A model generated the notes under the pieces. That model ran no database searches, was not told the DNA's origin, and saw only the letters and a list, made by a program, of their open reading frames with translations. Below are positions 48,102 to 57,682 of a stretch of DNA of 64,000 nt, in pieces. The DNA is taken from the NCBI GenBank assembly GCA_039829995.1, contig CP140036.1, positions 496,001-560,000 of the forward strand, given 5' to 3'. This stretch comes from Buchnera aphidicola (Nurudea yanoniella). GTDB taxonomy: Bacteria > Pseudomonadota > Gammaproteobacteria > Enterobacterales > Enterobacteriaceae. How positions within the stretch are numbered: position 1 is the stretch's first letter; every line of letters begins with the position of its first letter. The translations under genes and the position numbers were made by a program.

Positions 48102-48608
48102 TTAAAAAGGAATGTCGTCATCGTCAAAATCTAAATTATCAACATTATTACTATCTGTATTTTTTTGTGGCTCTTGATCACCTTTATCATTTTTTGATAA
48201 AACTTTTTCTGGATCACGAAAGTTATTTTTTGAATATCCAGTGGAAGCTGAATGATGAGTATTACGACCTAACATTTGCATTGTTCCACCAATACTAACA
48301 ATTACTTCTGTAACATATCGATCTGTTCCATTTTGATCTTTCCATTTTCTAGTTTGTAACGATCCCTCAATATATACTTGTGATCCCTTTTTTAAATATT
48401 CTCCTGCAATTTCAGCTAATCTATTAAAAAAAACAATTCTATGCCACTCCGTTTTTTCCTTTGTTTCTCCAGTATTTTTATCTTTCCATGTTTCCGATGT
48501 CGCTAACGTAACATTAGTAACCGCTCCTCCATTTTGCATATATCGAATTTCTGGATCTTGTCCAAGATATCCAATCAAAATAACTTTATTGATTCCTTTA
48601 CTAGCCAT
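48102..48608 (-). CDS. ssb: Single-stranded DNA-binding protein
   Basis: 168 residues (178 in E. coli). The OB-fold has INKVILIGYLGQDPEIRY and SETWKDKNTGETKEKTEWHR with the aromatic residues that stack on bases. The linker is short, and the acidic C-terminal tip DFDDDDIPF that recruits partner proteins is retained. It protects single-stranded DNA in replication. Confidence 0.97.
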   Translation of the reverse strand: MASKGINKVILIGYLGQDPEIRYMQNGGAVTNVTLATSETWKDKNTGETKEKTEWHRIVFFNRLAEIAGEYLKKGSQVYIEGSLQTRKWKDQNGTDRYVTEVIVSIGGTMQMLGRNTHHSASTGYSKNNFRDPEKVLSKNDKGDQEPQKNTDSNNVDNLDFDDDDIPF

Positions 48609-49641
48609 TACACAATTTTCTCCAATATATTTTTTATAATTATGATATACATAATTGTTATCTTAAAATAATATTATTATCTAAGGTAATGAATACAACA
48701 TTCTATAAAAAATTCTTAATTAATGTTTATATACTCAATATATAATATTTAATTAAACAATTAAAGGCTATGTTCAGTAAATTAACGATCATATACTTTA
48801 AAATATAAAATGTAATTTTTTAAATATATTATATCACATTTTATAAAAAATTATTTATATGCACAATACTGTTGAGTAAAAATTAAAAATCTTTAAAAAA
48901 TTTTTCTTTCAAGAGATATAATTAAATTATATAAATATATTTTAAATAAATATTCATATCGAAGTTTTGTAAAATCTTATAATCCTCTTTCATATATTTA
49001 AAATATGAAACTAAAAATAAAAATATAAACATTTTTCATTACAACAAATATTAAAAACGTAACTCATTGCATAAAAAAACAGAACGTTTTCAAGATTTTT
49101 TATTCTCTTTATTAAAGTAAAACATTAAAATCATTGTACATTTTTTACATTTATAAAGTAGCGATTGCAATATTTTTATATACATATCAATAATTACATA
49201 TTTTCATTTCAAATATATTGAAAATTCAAATCATAAAAAACTGATTTAATAATTAAAAATGAAAATTTTTACTAAAAACCTAGAACATTTAAGAACATCA
49301 TTGTAATAATATTACATATCATATGTTAAAATTATATATAAATATTCCATGAAACAAGAGGTACATTATTTTAATATAAAAAATTTAAAAATAATATTAA
49401 TACTAAATATTAAAATACACTACTTATTTCTTAAAAAACAAATACAAATTTTCATAATCAAACTAAAAAAGTTGTATACATTCAACTATTTAAAAAATAT
49501 TAAAATTTATTTATATTTAAAATAATATTTTATATAAAACACAATAAATTTAATAAAATAATTTCTTTTCAAAAAACTTCTTATCTTATAAAAAAGAAAC
49601 CACTTAAAACTAACATAATTGAATTTTGGTACTATATAAAA
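48609..49641. other. 1.03 kb gene-free divergent region between ssb and dnaB
   Basis: This is the largest gene-free stretch of the window, almost all A/T. No frame above about 60 codons, no tRNA and no strong hairpin. It separates the divergent replication genes ssb and dnaB. Probably the last trace of one or more lost genes plus two promoters; no homology could be recognised. Confidence 0.55.
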
Positions 49642-51027
49642 ATGTCAAAAAAAAAAATGTTTCATAATAAAGTTAAAGAACACTTTACTCTACCTCATTC
49701 TCTAGAAGCTGAGCAATCTGTATTAGGTGGTTTAATGTTAGACAACGAACAATGGGATTGTATAATAGAGAAAATTACAGAAAATGATTTTTTTAGTTTT
49801 CCGCACAAATTAATTTTTAAAGAAATGCAATACTTATTAGACAACGGATATCCTATTGATCTCATTACTTTATCAGAATCTTTAGAAAAAAAAGGAATAC
49901 TTAAAAATGTAGGCAGATTTTCTTATTTAGCAGAATTATCAAAAAATATTCCTAGTACTGCTAACATTTCTACCTACGCAAAAATAATTCGCGAACATTC
50001 TATTGTTCGTGAAATAATTCAAATTGCACATAAAATTATTCATATTGGACATAATTTAAAAGGACAAACTAGTGAAGATCTTTTAAATATAGCCGAATCA
50101 AAAATATTTAAAATAACAGAAAATCGATTAAATCATCATTCTGGACCCAAAAACATAGAGCAAGTACTAGATATAACTTTAAAAAACATTGAAAAACTCT
50201 TACATACATCTAATCAAGGAATTACTGGAATAAATACAGGATATCAAGATCTTAATAAAAAAACATTAGGTTTACAACCATCTAATCTAATTATTATCGC
50301 TGCTCGTCCTTCTATGGGAAAAACAACATTTGCTATGAACATTTGCGAAAACATTGCTATGACATACGAAAAACCAGTTTTAATTTTTAGTTTAGAAATG
50401 TCTGGAGAACAAATAATGATGAGAATATTATCTTCTTTATCTCGAGTGAATCAAGAAAAAATACGAACTGGGCAACTAAATGATGAAGATTGGTCTCGAA
50501 TTTCTAGTACTATAAACATTTTATTAAAGAAAAAAAACATGTATATTGATGATTCATCAACCCTTACACCTACTGAAATGCGTTCTAGATCACGCCGAAT
50601 CTATCGAGAAAATAATGGGTTAAGCTTAATAATGGTAGATTACCTGCAGTTAATTAAAGTACCATCACTAGTAGGAAATAGAACATTAGAAATCGCTGAA
50701 GTATCCAGAACACTCAAAGCATTAGCAAAAGAATTGCACGTTCCTATAATAGCTTTATCACAATTAAATCGATTATTAGAACAAAGAGGCGATAAAAGAC
50801 CTATTAATTCTGATTTACGCGAATCTGGATCTTTAGAACAAGATGCAGACTTAATTATGTTTATATATAGAGACGAGTTATATCATGAAAATACAGATTT
50901 AAAAGGTATTGCTGAAATAATCATAGGAAAACAAAGAAATGGGCCAATTGGAACCATAAAATTAACATTTAATGGACATTGGTCCCGATTTGATAACTAT
51001 TCTAGCTCTAAATATCATGAAAAGTAA
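49642..51027 (+). CDS. dnaB: Replicative DNA helicase DnaB
   Basis: 461 residues (471 in E. coli). An N-terminal helical domain (HSLEAEQSVLGGLMLDNEQWD) precedes the RecA-like motor: Walker A ARPSMGKTT with K227, Walker B LIMVDYLQLI and the later SQLNR motif and arginine finger region. It unwinds DNA at the fork. The usual coupling through tau is in question because the DnaX here is gamma-length. Confidence 0.97.
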   Translation: MSKKKMFHNKVKEHFTLPHSLEAEQSVLGGLMLDNEQWDCIIEKITENDFFSFPHKLIFKEMQYLLDNGYPIDLITLSESLEKKGILKNVGRFSYLAELSKNIPSTANISTYAKIIREHSIVREIIQIAHKIIHIGHNLKGQTSEDLLNIAESKIFKITENRLNHHSGPKNIEQVLDITLKNIEKLLHTSNQGITGINTGYQDLNKKTLGLQPSNLIIIAARPSMGKTTFAMNICENIAMTYEKPVLIFSLEMSGEQIMMRILSSLSRVNQEKIRTGQLNDEDWSRISSTINILLKKKNMYIDDSSTLTPTEMRSRSRRIYRENNGLSLIMVDYLQLIKVPSLVGNRTLEIAEVSRTLKALAKELHVPIIALSQLNRLLEQRGDKRPINSDLRESGSLEQDADLIMFIYRDELYHENTDLKGIAEIIIGKQRNGPIGTIKLTFNGHWSRFDNYSSSKYHEK

Positions 51028-51454
51028 AAAATTTAAATTGAATATAAAACATTATCTATTTTAAAACTATTAAACTAGTAATAATCGATATTATCAAAAC
51101 ACAAAATTAAAAGATACATAAGACTAAAGATTAATTCACCAATATATATATTATTATTTTAAAACTTAAATTCTAGATGATTTAGATTTTTAAGATTTTA
51201 ATTTAATTATGAATTATTATGTAATTTAAAATACATTAATAATATTAATTAAATTCATTAAAACTAAAAATAAAAACTAAATATAAAAATACATAAGATT
51301 TAGTTGACAAAAATTTTTTATATTATTAGTATTTAAAATGATATAAAACTATTGAAAGAAAAGTTAAAGAATTACTATTGTAAAGATATAAATATTCATA
51401 TACTCATTCCATTTAAAATAATTTAATTAATATAAATAAAAAAGCACGCTAAGC
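51028..51454. other. Gene-free spacer between dnaB and gshB
   Basis: About 430 A/T-rich bases. In E. coli dnaB is followed by alr and tyrB; no remnant is recognisable. TTGACA-like TTGACAAAA at 51303-51311 could be part of a gshB promoter, without a clear partner hexamer. Confidence 0.4.
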
Positions 51455-52405
51455 ATGATAATAAAATTAGGAATAATAATGGATCCTATTTCTTCTATTA
51501 ACATAAAAAAAGATTCTAGCTTTGCTATATTATTAGAAGCTCAAAGACGAAAATATTCAATTTATTACATGGAATTATCAGATCTATATTTAAAAAATGA
51601 TCAACCTTTTTCTAAAGTTAAACTCTTATTTCTCAAAAATAATAAAACAAAATGGTTTCATTTCAAAAAATATGAAGATATTTCTTTAATAAAATTAGAC
51701 ATAATTTTAATGCGAAAAGATCCTCCCGTTGATGAAAATTATATATACGCAACTTATATTCTTGAACAAGCTGAAAAAAAAGGTGTCCTCGTAGTAAATA
51801 AATCACAATGTCTGCGAGATTTCAATGAAAAATTACTTGCAATGCAATTCCCACAATTTATTCCTCAAACTTTAGTTACTAGTGATATTTCCAAAATCTG
51901 CAACTTCATTCATAAATACAAAGAAATTATAATTAAACCATTAAACGGGATGGGGGGTTTTTCTATTTTTAGAATACATGATACCGATTCTAATAAAATG
52001 GTAATTATTGAAACTATGACTAAATATGGAACGAAACTATGTATTTCGCAAATCTATTTACCAGAAATAAAAAACGGAGATAAAAGAATATTGATTATTC
52101 ATGGAAAACCATTTCCATGGTGCTTAGCTCGCATTCCTAAAACTAATGAAAATAGAGGAAATTTAGCTTCAGGAGGTTTAGGAATAGTTCAAAAACTTAG
52201 TTCATATGATTGGAAAATAGCTAATTACATAGCTGAATTTGCGAAAAATAAAGGATTATATCTAATAGGATTAGACATAATCGGAAAAAAATTAATAGAA
52301 ATTAATATTACAAGTCCAACATGCATACAAGAAATTGAATCTAAATGTAGAATATCTATAAGGAAAATCATACTAGATTCTATAGAAAAACTTTTGATGA
52401 AATAA
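51455..52405 (+). CDS. gshB: Glutathione synthetase
   Basis: 316 residues (315 in E. coli), an ATP-grasp enzyme joining glycine to gamma-glutamylcysteine. KLGIIMDPISSIN at the start, LMRKDPPVDENYIYATYILE, IIKPLNGMGGFSIFR and the late INITSPTCIQEIE are conserved. First of gshB-yqgE-yqgF, the E. coli order. Confidence 0.96.
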   Translation: MIIKLGIIMDPISSINIKKDSSFAILLEAQRRKYSIYYMELSDLYLKNDQPFSKVKLLFLKNNKTKWFHFKKYEDISLIKLDIILMRKDPPVDENYIYATYILEQAEKKGVLVVNKSQCLRDFNEKLLAMQFPQFIPQTLVTSDISKICNFIHKYKEIIIKPLNGMGGFSIFRIHDTDSNKMVIIETMTKYGTKLCISQIYLPEIKNGDKRILIIHGKPFPWCLARIPKTNENRGNLASGGLGIVQKLSSYDWKIANYIAEFAKNKGLYLIGLDIIGKKLIEINITSPTCIQEIESKCRISIRKIILDSIEKLLMK

Positions 52406-52480
52406 TATAAATAATTTAAATTAATAAATTCTTAAAAACATATTTCTACAAAACGTATGAAAATTACATAACAACAGGAA

Positions 52481-53056
52481 TTGAACGTGAAAATCAATTT
52501 ACAAAATCATTTCTTAATTGCTATGCCTAATTTAAAAAACCCATTCTTCACAAAATCTGTAATATATATATTGAAACATGACGATAGTGGAGCAATGGGT
52601 GTTATTATTAATAAACCTATTAAAAATTTAACAATCAAGGAAATATTAAAAAAACTTGACATTAATACATCTTCTAATAATTCTCTAAATCATTTAAATA
52701 AACCTGTTGTCATTGGAGGTCCAATATCTGAAGATCGGGGTTTTATTTTACATTCTTTTAAAAAAAAGTTCATTTCTAGCATTATTATATCGAAAAATAT
52801 TTTTATGACATCCTCTAAAGATATATTAGAATATATAGCTAGAAATAATCACTCTAAAAATATGCTAATGACATTAGGACACTGTATTTGGAATAAAAAC
52901 CAATTAGAAAACGAAATACTAGAAAACGTTTGGTTAACTACATCTGCAAATACTAAAATTTTATTTAAAACTCCTTTTTCTGAAAAATGGATAAAATCTG
53001 CTCGAAATATCGGCATAGATATAAATAAATTAACTGAAAATTTTGGACATGCATAA
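52481..53056 (+). CDS. yqgE: YqgE (UPF0301/DUF179 family) protein
   Basis: 191 residues (187 in E. coli). NHFLIAMPNLKNPFFTKSVI and HDDSGAMGVIINKPI at the start and GGPISEDRGFILHS are family signatures. The function is not established. It ends three bases before yqgF, so the two are translated from one transcript. Confidence 0.93.
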   Translation: MNVKINLQNHFLIAMPNLKNPFFTKSVIYILKHDDSGAMGVIINKPIKNLTIKEILKKLDINTSSNNSLNHLNKPVVIGGPISEDRGFILHSFKKKFISSIIISKNIFMTSSKDILEYIARNNHSKNMLMTLGHCIWNKNQLENEILENVWLTTSANTKILFKTPFSEKWIKSARNIGIDINKLTENFGHA

Positions 53057-53059
53057 ATA

Positions 53060-53470
53060 ATGATTATTATAGCATTTGATTTTGGAATAAAAAACATTGG
53101 AGTAGCAGTTGGGCAAAATATAACAAAAACTGCTCAAATATTACCTTCTATTAAAATGAAAAATAAAAAAATTGCCTTTAAAATACTAAAAAAATTATTC
53201 CTTGATTGGAAACCACATTTTATAATTATGGGATTACCACTTAATATGGACGGTACTCCACAGAAAATCACTAAACAAACGAAAAATTTTTCAAGAGAAA
53301 TATTTTTACATTTTAAAATACCTATTTATTTTCACGATGAAAGATTAACAACAATAGAAGCAAAATCAAGGTTATTTGAAAATAATGGATTTAAATCATT
53401 AAAAAAAGAAATAGTTGATTCTACTTCGGCAGTAATTATATTAGAAAGTTGGTTTATAAATAATGTATAA
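53060..53470 (+). CDS. yqgF: Putative pre-16S rRNA nuclease YqgF/RuvX
   Basis: 136 residues (138 in E. coli). The RNase H-like fold has IIAFDFGIKNIGVAVGQ with the catalytic Asp, GLPLNMDGTP, HDERLTTIEA with Glu and VDSTSAVIIL with the last Asp. It is thought to trim the 5' end of 16S rRNA. After it the E. coli order is interrupted by the leu genes before resuming at yggS. Confidence 0.95.
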   Translation: MIIIAFDFGIKNIGVAVGQNITKTAQILPSIKMKNKKIAFKILKKLFLDWKPHFIIMGLPLNMDGTPQKITKQTKNFSREIFLHFKIPIYFHDERLTTIEAKSRLFENNGFKSLKKEIVDSTSAVIILESWFINNV

Positions 53471-53621
53471 AACTTAAAAATAAAAAAATATTAAAATTAT
53501 ATGAAATATATTTATTATTATAATTTAAGTACGTTTAAAACTTATTCATAACATATGAACGTAAAAATTGCACAAATTTTTACATCCATATTAAAAAATT
53601 AATGATTATTATAAAAAATAT

Positions 53622-55175
53622 CTAATCTAATAAAGATTTTTTAAATTTTTTATTAACTTCTTTTATTTTCCAAATAGTATTAAAAATATCAATCATAGCT
53701 CGTATAGAAGATTCTATAATGTCAGAAGTTAAACTACTTCCATAAAAATTACGATTTTCGTATTGTGCTTCAATTTCAACGTGCCCAATAAAATTAAATT
53801 TTTTGTATTTTATAATTGAATAAATTTTCTTTATTTTAACTCCGTATAATGAAATTTTATTTAAAGCTTCGCATACAGCATATATCAAACCATTTTTAGT
53901 TGTAACCACTTCGTTTTGTAATTGTAATCCGCACATTAATTTCAATGATAAATAACACATACTGTATGTATTTAACTTAATGTCAAAACTTTTTAATTGA
54001 AAATATTCAAAAAATCTATTTTCTAAACTTATAAAAGCTAATATTTCTAAATCATAATCAAATACTCGACCTTTTTCATCAGAAAACTTTAAAAAAGAAC
54101 TATACAAATTTTCTAAATTATAATCCCTATTTTCTTTATATCCCATTTCAGACATATAATATCTAATAGCTGATCGACCAGATCGAGAAGTTAAATTTAA
54201 TTTAATCGGGATAATACCAATTTTTTCGGGAATTATTATTTCATAATTCTTTTTATTTTTCAATACTCCATCTTGATGAATCCCAGACGAGTGCGAAAAA
54301 GCATTACGTCCTACTATTGCTTTGTGAGGAGAAATTAAAACATTGCAAATTTCACTCACTATTTTACTAGTATTATAAATTTCTTTATATTTAATATTAG
54401 TATATAAATTAAAAACATCTTTCCTAACTTTTACTGCCATAATAACTTCTTCTAAAGCAGTATTCCCTGCACGTTCTCCTATTCCATTAATTGTACCTTC
54501 TATTTGTCTAGCTCCTGCTTGTATAGCAGAAATAGAATTAGCTACAGCCATTCCTAGATCATTATGACAATGTACAGAAATAACAGCTTGATCAATATTT
54601 GGAACTCTATTGTATAAAGAAGAAATAATATTTTTAAACTGACTAGGAATAGTATAACCAACAGTATCTGGAATATTGATCGTTGTAGCTCCAGATTTTA
54701 TAGCTATCTCTACAATACGACACAAATTATCTAACTCAGTTCTTCCTGCATCTTCACAAGAAAATTCGACATCGTTTGTATATTTACGAGCCCTTTTAAT
54801 AGAACGTACAGCCATTTCTATAATTTCATCGAAATTTTTCCTTAATTTAGATTGCATATGTAAATTAGACGTACCCAAAAATACATGAATCCGAAATGAC
54901 GCTGCATATCGCATAGATTCAGCAGCTGCATCTATATCTCCATTTATACATCGAGCTAAACTACAAATTTTAGAATTTTTAATATGTTTAGATATAATTT
55001 TAGTTGCTAAAAAATCACCCGGTGATGAAACTGGAAATCCAACCTCTATAATATCAATTCCCATCCTTTCTAATGCTAAAGCTATTTTTAGTTTTTTTTC
55101 GGCACTTAAACTAGACTGTAAAGATTGTTCACCATCACGTAACGTCGTATCAAAAACAATTAATTGTTGCGTCAT
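53622..55175 (-). CDS. leuA: 2-isopropylmalate synthase
   Basis: 517 residues (523 in E. coli). The catalytic barrel has FDTTLRDGEQSLQ, HCHNDLGMAVANS with the metal histidines, INGIGERAGN and SSGIHQDG. A C-terminal leucine-binding regulatory domain follows (about 380-517), so feedback control may persist. It condenses 2-ketoisovalerate with acetyl-CoA, the committed step of leucine synthesis. Here it lies downstream of leuBCD, separated by 455 bases, rather than leading them. Confidence 0.97.
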   Translation of the reverse strand: MTQQLIVFDTTLRDGEQSLQSSLSAEKKLKIALALERMGIDIIEVGFPVSSPGDFLATKIISKHIKNSKICSLARCINGDIDAAAESMRYAASFRIHVFLGTSNLHMQSKLRKNFDEIIEMAVRSIKRARKYTNDVEFSCEDAGRTELDNLCRIVEIAIKSGATTINIPDTVGYTIPSQFKNIISSLYNRVPNIDQAVISVHCHNDLGMAVANSISAIQAGARQIEGTINGIGERAGNTALEEVIMAVKVRKDVFNLYTNIKYKEIYNTSKIVSEICNVLISPHKAIVGRNAFSHSSGIHQDGVLKNKKNYEIIIPEKIGIIPIKLNLTSRSGRSAIRYYMSEMGYKENRDYNLENLYSSFLKFSDEKGRVFDYDLEILAFISLENRFFEYFQLKSFDIKLNTYSMCYLSLKLMCGLQLQNEVVTTKNGLIYAVCEALNKISLYGVKIKKIYSIIKYKKFNFIGHVEIEAQYENRNFYGSSLTSDIIESSIRAMIDIFNTIWKIKEVNKKFKKSLLD

Positions 55176-55630
55176 CTATTTTCCTAAAAATTAAATATAC
55201 TGTAAAAAATTTTAAAAATTTATAAAAATAAAAAATAACTTTTATATAAAACTATATTTTTTGAATTTTATTTCTGTTTAAAAATTAAAATAATTTTTAT
55301 AAATAATTTAAAATTATTAGTTATTATTGCAAATAATTTAATATTTTATTATATTTCTAAAACATTTATTTATACGTATTTTTATACAATCAATCTAAAT
55401 GTCAATTAATTTTGACTAAAAAATACCGAAAATTTATATATAAAAAATATATTAATGCAGAATTAATATTCTGATTTGAACAAATAAATATTTATATCAA
55501 GTTGGAAAATACCTTAAAAAAATATCTTACGAAATAAAAAATTTGTTTAACTATCTATAGTTTAAACATAATAAAATAAATATTACACAAACATTCATAG
55601 AATAAATTTATAAAAAATTCCATATAAAAG
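55176..55630. other. Spacer between leuD and leuA
   Basis: 455 A/T-rich bases between two co-directional genes. No reading frame that resembles plasmid replication genes repA1/repA2 or the small heat-shock gene known from leucine plasmids could be found. A weak hairpin CAGAAT-TAAT-ATTCTG lies at 55458-55473. A TTGACA hexamer is at 55400-55405 on the minus strand. Confidence 0.5.
55381..55405 (-). promoter_or_regulatory. Weak promoter-like element before leuA
   Basis: On the minus strand a perfect TTGACA (55400-55405) is followed by TATAAA (55381-55386), but the spacing is only 13 bases, shorter than the usual 16-18. The TTGAC is also half of a GTCAA/TTGAC inverted repeat. It could drive leuA separately from leuBCD about 200 bases downstream. 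Confidence 0.3.
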
Positions 55631-56242
55631 TTATTTAAAAATTTGAAAAAACTTTGGAACCTTATTTTCATATTTTTTTATTGTTTTAATGTATTTCATA
55701 GTTAAATCTACATCATCTAAACCATTTAATATACAATGTTTATCAAAACTATTAATTTCAAATGTGTAACATACATGTTTAACTAAAACCTTATTATTAA
55801 TTAAATCTATTTGTACTAAAGTATTCGCATGTTTTGCAACAATTGAAAATAAAATATCTACAATATCTTTAGACAACTTTATAAGTAACAAATGATTTTT
55901 AATACTATTACTATAAAAAATGTCAGAAAAGCTAGAAGCTATAATTGCTTTAAATCCATAATCTATTAAAGCCCACACAGCATGTTCTCTGGAAGAACCA
56001 CATCCAAAATTTTCGCGTGATAGTAAAATAGTTGAATTTTTGTAATACAATTTATTTAAAATAAAATCAGAATTTAATACATCTCCGTCATCATCTAAAT
56101 ATCTCCAATTATGAAATAAATTCTTACCAAATCCCGATTTAGTAACTTTTTGTAAAAATTGCTTAGGAATAATTGCATCAGTATCTATATTAGATATATC
56201 TAAGGGTGCTACAATCCCTGTATGAAAAATAAATTTGGACAT
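55631..56242 (-). CDS. leuD: Isopropylmalate isomerase small subunit
   Basis: 203 residues (201 in E. coli), the swivelling domain that pairs with LeuC. FHTGIVAPLDISNIDTDAII, FGCGSSREHAVWALIDYGF and ASSFSDIFYSNSIKN are diagnostic. It follows leuC by 39 bases. Confidence 0.97.
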   Translation of the reverse strand: MSKFIFHTGIVAPLDISNIDTDAIIPKQFLQKVTKSGFGKNLFHNWRYLDDDGDVLNSDFILNKLYYKNSTILLSRENFGCGSSREHAVWALIDYGFKAIIASSFSDIFYSNSIKNHLLLIKLSKDIVDILFSIVAKHANTLVQIDLINNKVLVKHVCYTFEINSFDKHCILNGLDDVDLTMKYIKTIKKYENKVPKFFQIFK

Positions 56243-56281
56243 TTTAATATCCTACCTAAAATTTTTTGTAAAATTTCTTTT

Positions 56282-57682
56282 CTAAATTAAATATCTAACA
56301 TCTACAAAACGACCAAAAATTGCAGCAGCAGCAGCCATGATAGGACTCACTAAATGAGTTCTTCCTCCTCTTCCTTGACGTCCTTCAAAATTCCTATTAC
56401 TAGTTGAAGCACAACGCTCTTTATCACTCAAACGATCTCCATTCATAGCTAAGCACATAGAACAACCAGGATATCGCCATTCAAATCCAGCACGAATAAA
56501 AATTTTATCCAATCCTTCTTTTTCTGCTTGTTTTTTTACTACACCAGATCCAGGAACAATAATAGCCTGAACAGTGTTAGCTACACGTTTATATTTAACA
56601 ATATTTGCTATATTACGCAAATCCTCTATTCTAGAATTAGTACAAGACCCAATAAAAACTTTGTCAATAAATACATCTTTTAATAGCATTCCAGGTTCTA
56701 GTCCCATATATTTTAGAGATTTTTCTGCATTACTTCTCTCAGAAAAATCACTATATGAATTAAGAGTTGGAATTTTTTCATCAATAGATATTACTTGACT
56801 AGGATTAGTTCCCCAAGTAACTTGAGGTGAAATAGAAGATACATCTAATATAACTTTTTTGTTGAAAATCGCTTCTTTATCAGAATATAAAGAATTCCAA
56901 TGAAATAACGCATCTTCCCAATTTTTTCCTTTTGGAGAATATTTTTTTCGCTTTAAATATTTAAAAGTGGTTGAATCCGGAGCAATAATACCTGATTTGG
57001 CGCCCATTTCTATTACCATATTACACATAGTCATTCTACTTTCCATACTTAAATCCGAAATTATAGTTCCAGAAAATTCTATTACATATCCAGTACCACC
57101 AGATACGCCTAATTTTCGAATTATATATAAAATTATATCCTTTGCAGTTATTCCATCTCTTATTTTTCCATTTACTTCTATATTCATATTTTTAAATCGA
57201 TTTTGTTTTAACGTTTGTGTAGACAATACATGTTCAACTTCAGATGTTCCAATACCAAATGATAACGTGCCAAAAGCCCCGTGAGTAGAAGTATGAGAAT
57301 CTCCACATACTATAAACATCCCAGGTAAAATCATACCTTGCTCAGGACCAACAACATGAATGATTCCTTGATTTAAATTTTCTATATTAAATAATTTAAT
57401 ATTAAAATCTTCACAATTTTTTTGTAATATATTCATTTGTTTTTTAGCTAAACTGGTAGCTGAATTTAAATCTCTACTAACTGTAGGAACATTATGATCC
57501 ATAGTAGCAAAAGTTTTTTTTGGTTGTCTTAGTGTTCTATTTTTTAAACGCATTCCTTCAAATGCTTGAGGAGAAGTAACCTCATGCACTAAATGCAAAT
57601 CTACATATAAAATTGGAGATTGACCTTCTTTTTCGCATACTATATGTGAATCAAATAATTTTTGATAAAGTGTTTTTTTCAT
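56282..57682 (-). CDS. leuC: Isopropylmalate isomerase large subunit
   Basis: 466 residues as in E. coli. The 4Fe-4S ligands are in IGSCTNSRIEDL and in PGCSMCLAMNGD. FEGMRLKNRTLRQP, DHNVPT and CGDSHTSTHGAFG are conserved active-site stretches. It isomerises 2- to 3-isopropylmalate with LeuD. Its ATGA start overlaps the leuB stop, so the two are translationally coupled. Confidence 0.97.
   Translation of the reverse strand: MKKTLYQKLFDSHIVCEKEGQSPILYVDLHLVHEVTSPQAFEGMRLKNRTLRQPKKTFATMDHNVPTVSRDLNSATSLAKKQMNILQKNCEDFNIKLFNIENLNQGIIHVVGPEQGMILPGMFIVCGDSHTSTHGAFGTLSFGIGTSEVEHVLSTQTLKQNRFKNMNIEVNGKIRDGITAKDIILYIIRKLGVSGGTGYVIEFSGTIISDLSMESRMTMCNMVIEMGAKSGIIAPDSTTFKYLKRKKYSPKGKNWEDALFHWNSLYSDKEAIFNKKVILDVSSISPQVTWGTNPSQVISIDEKIPTLNSYSDFSERSNAEKSLKYMGLEPGMLLKDVFIDKVFIGSCTNSRIEDLRNIANIVKYKRVANTVQAIIVPGSGVVKKQAEKEGLDKIFIRAGFEWRYPGCSMCLAMNGDRLSDKERCASTSNRNFEGRQGRGGRTHLVSPIMAAAAAIFGRFVDVRYLI

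Noticed and set aside
55176..55630. Plasmid replication genes (repA) or small heat-shock gene near leu
   Set aside because: I looked for frames in both strands and found none; only the gene order hints at a plasmid past.
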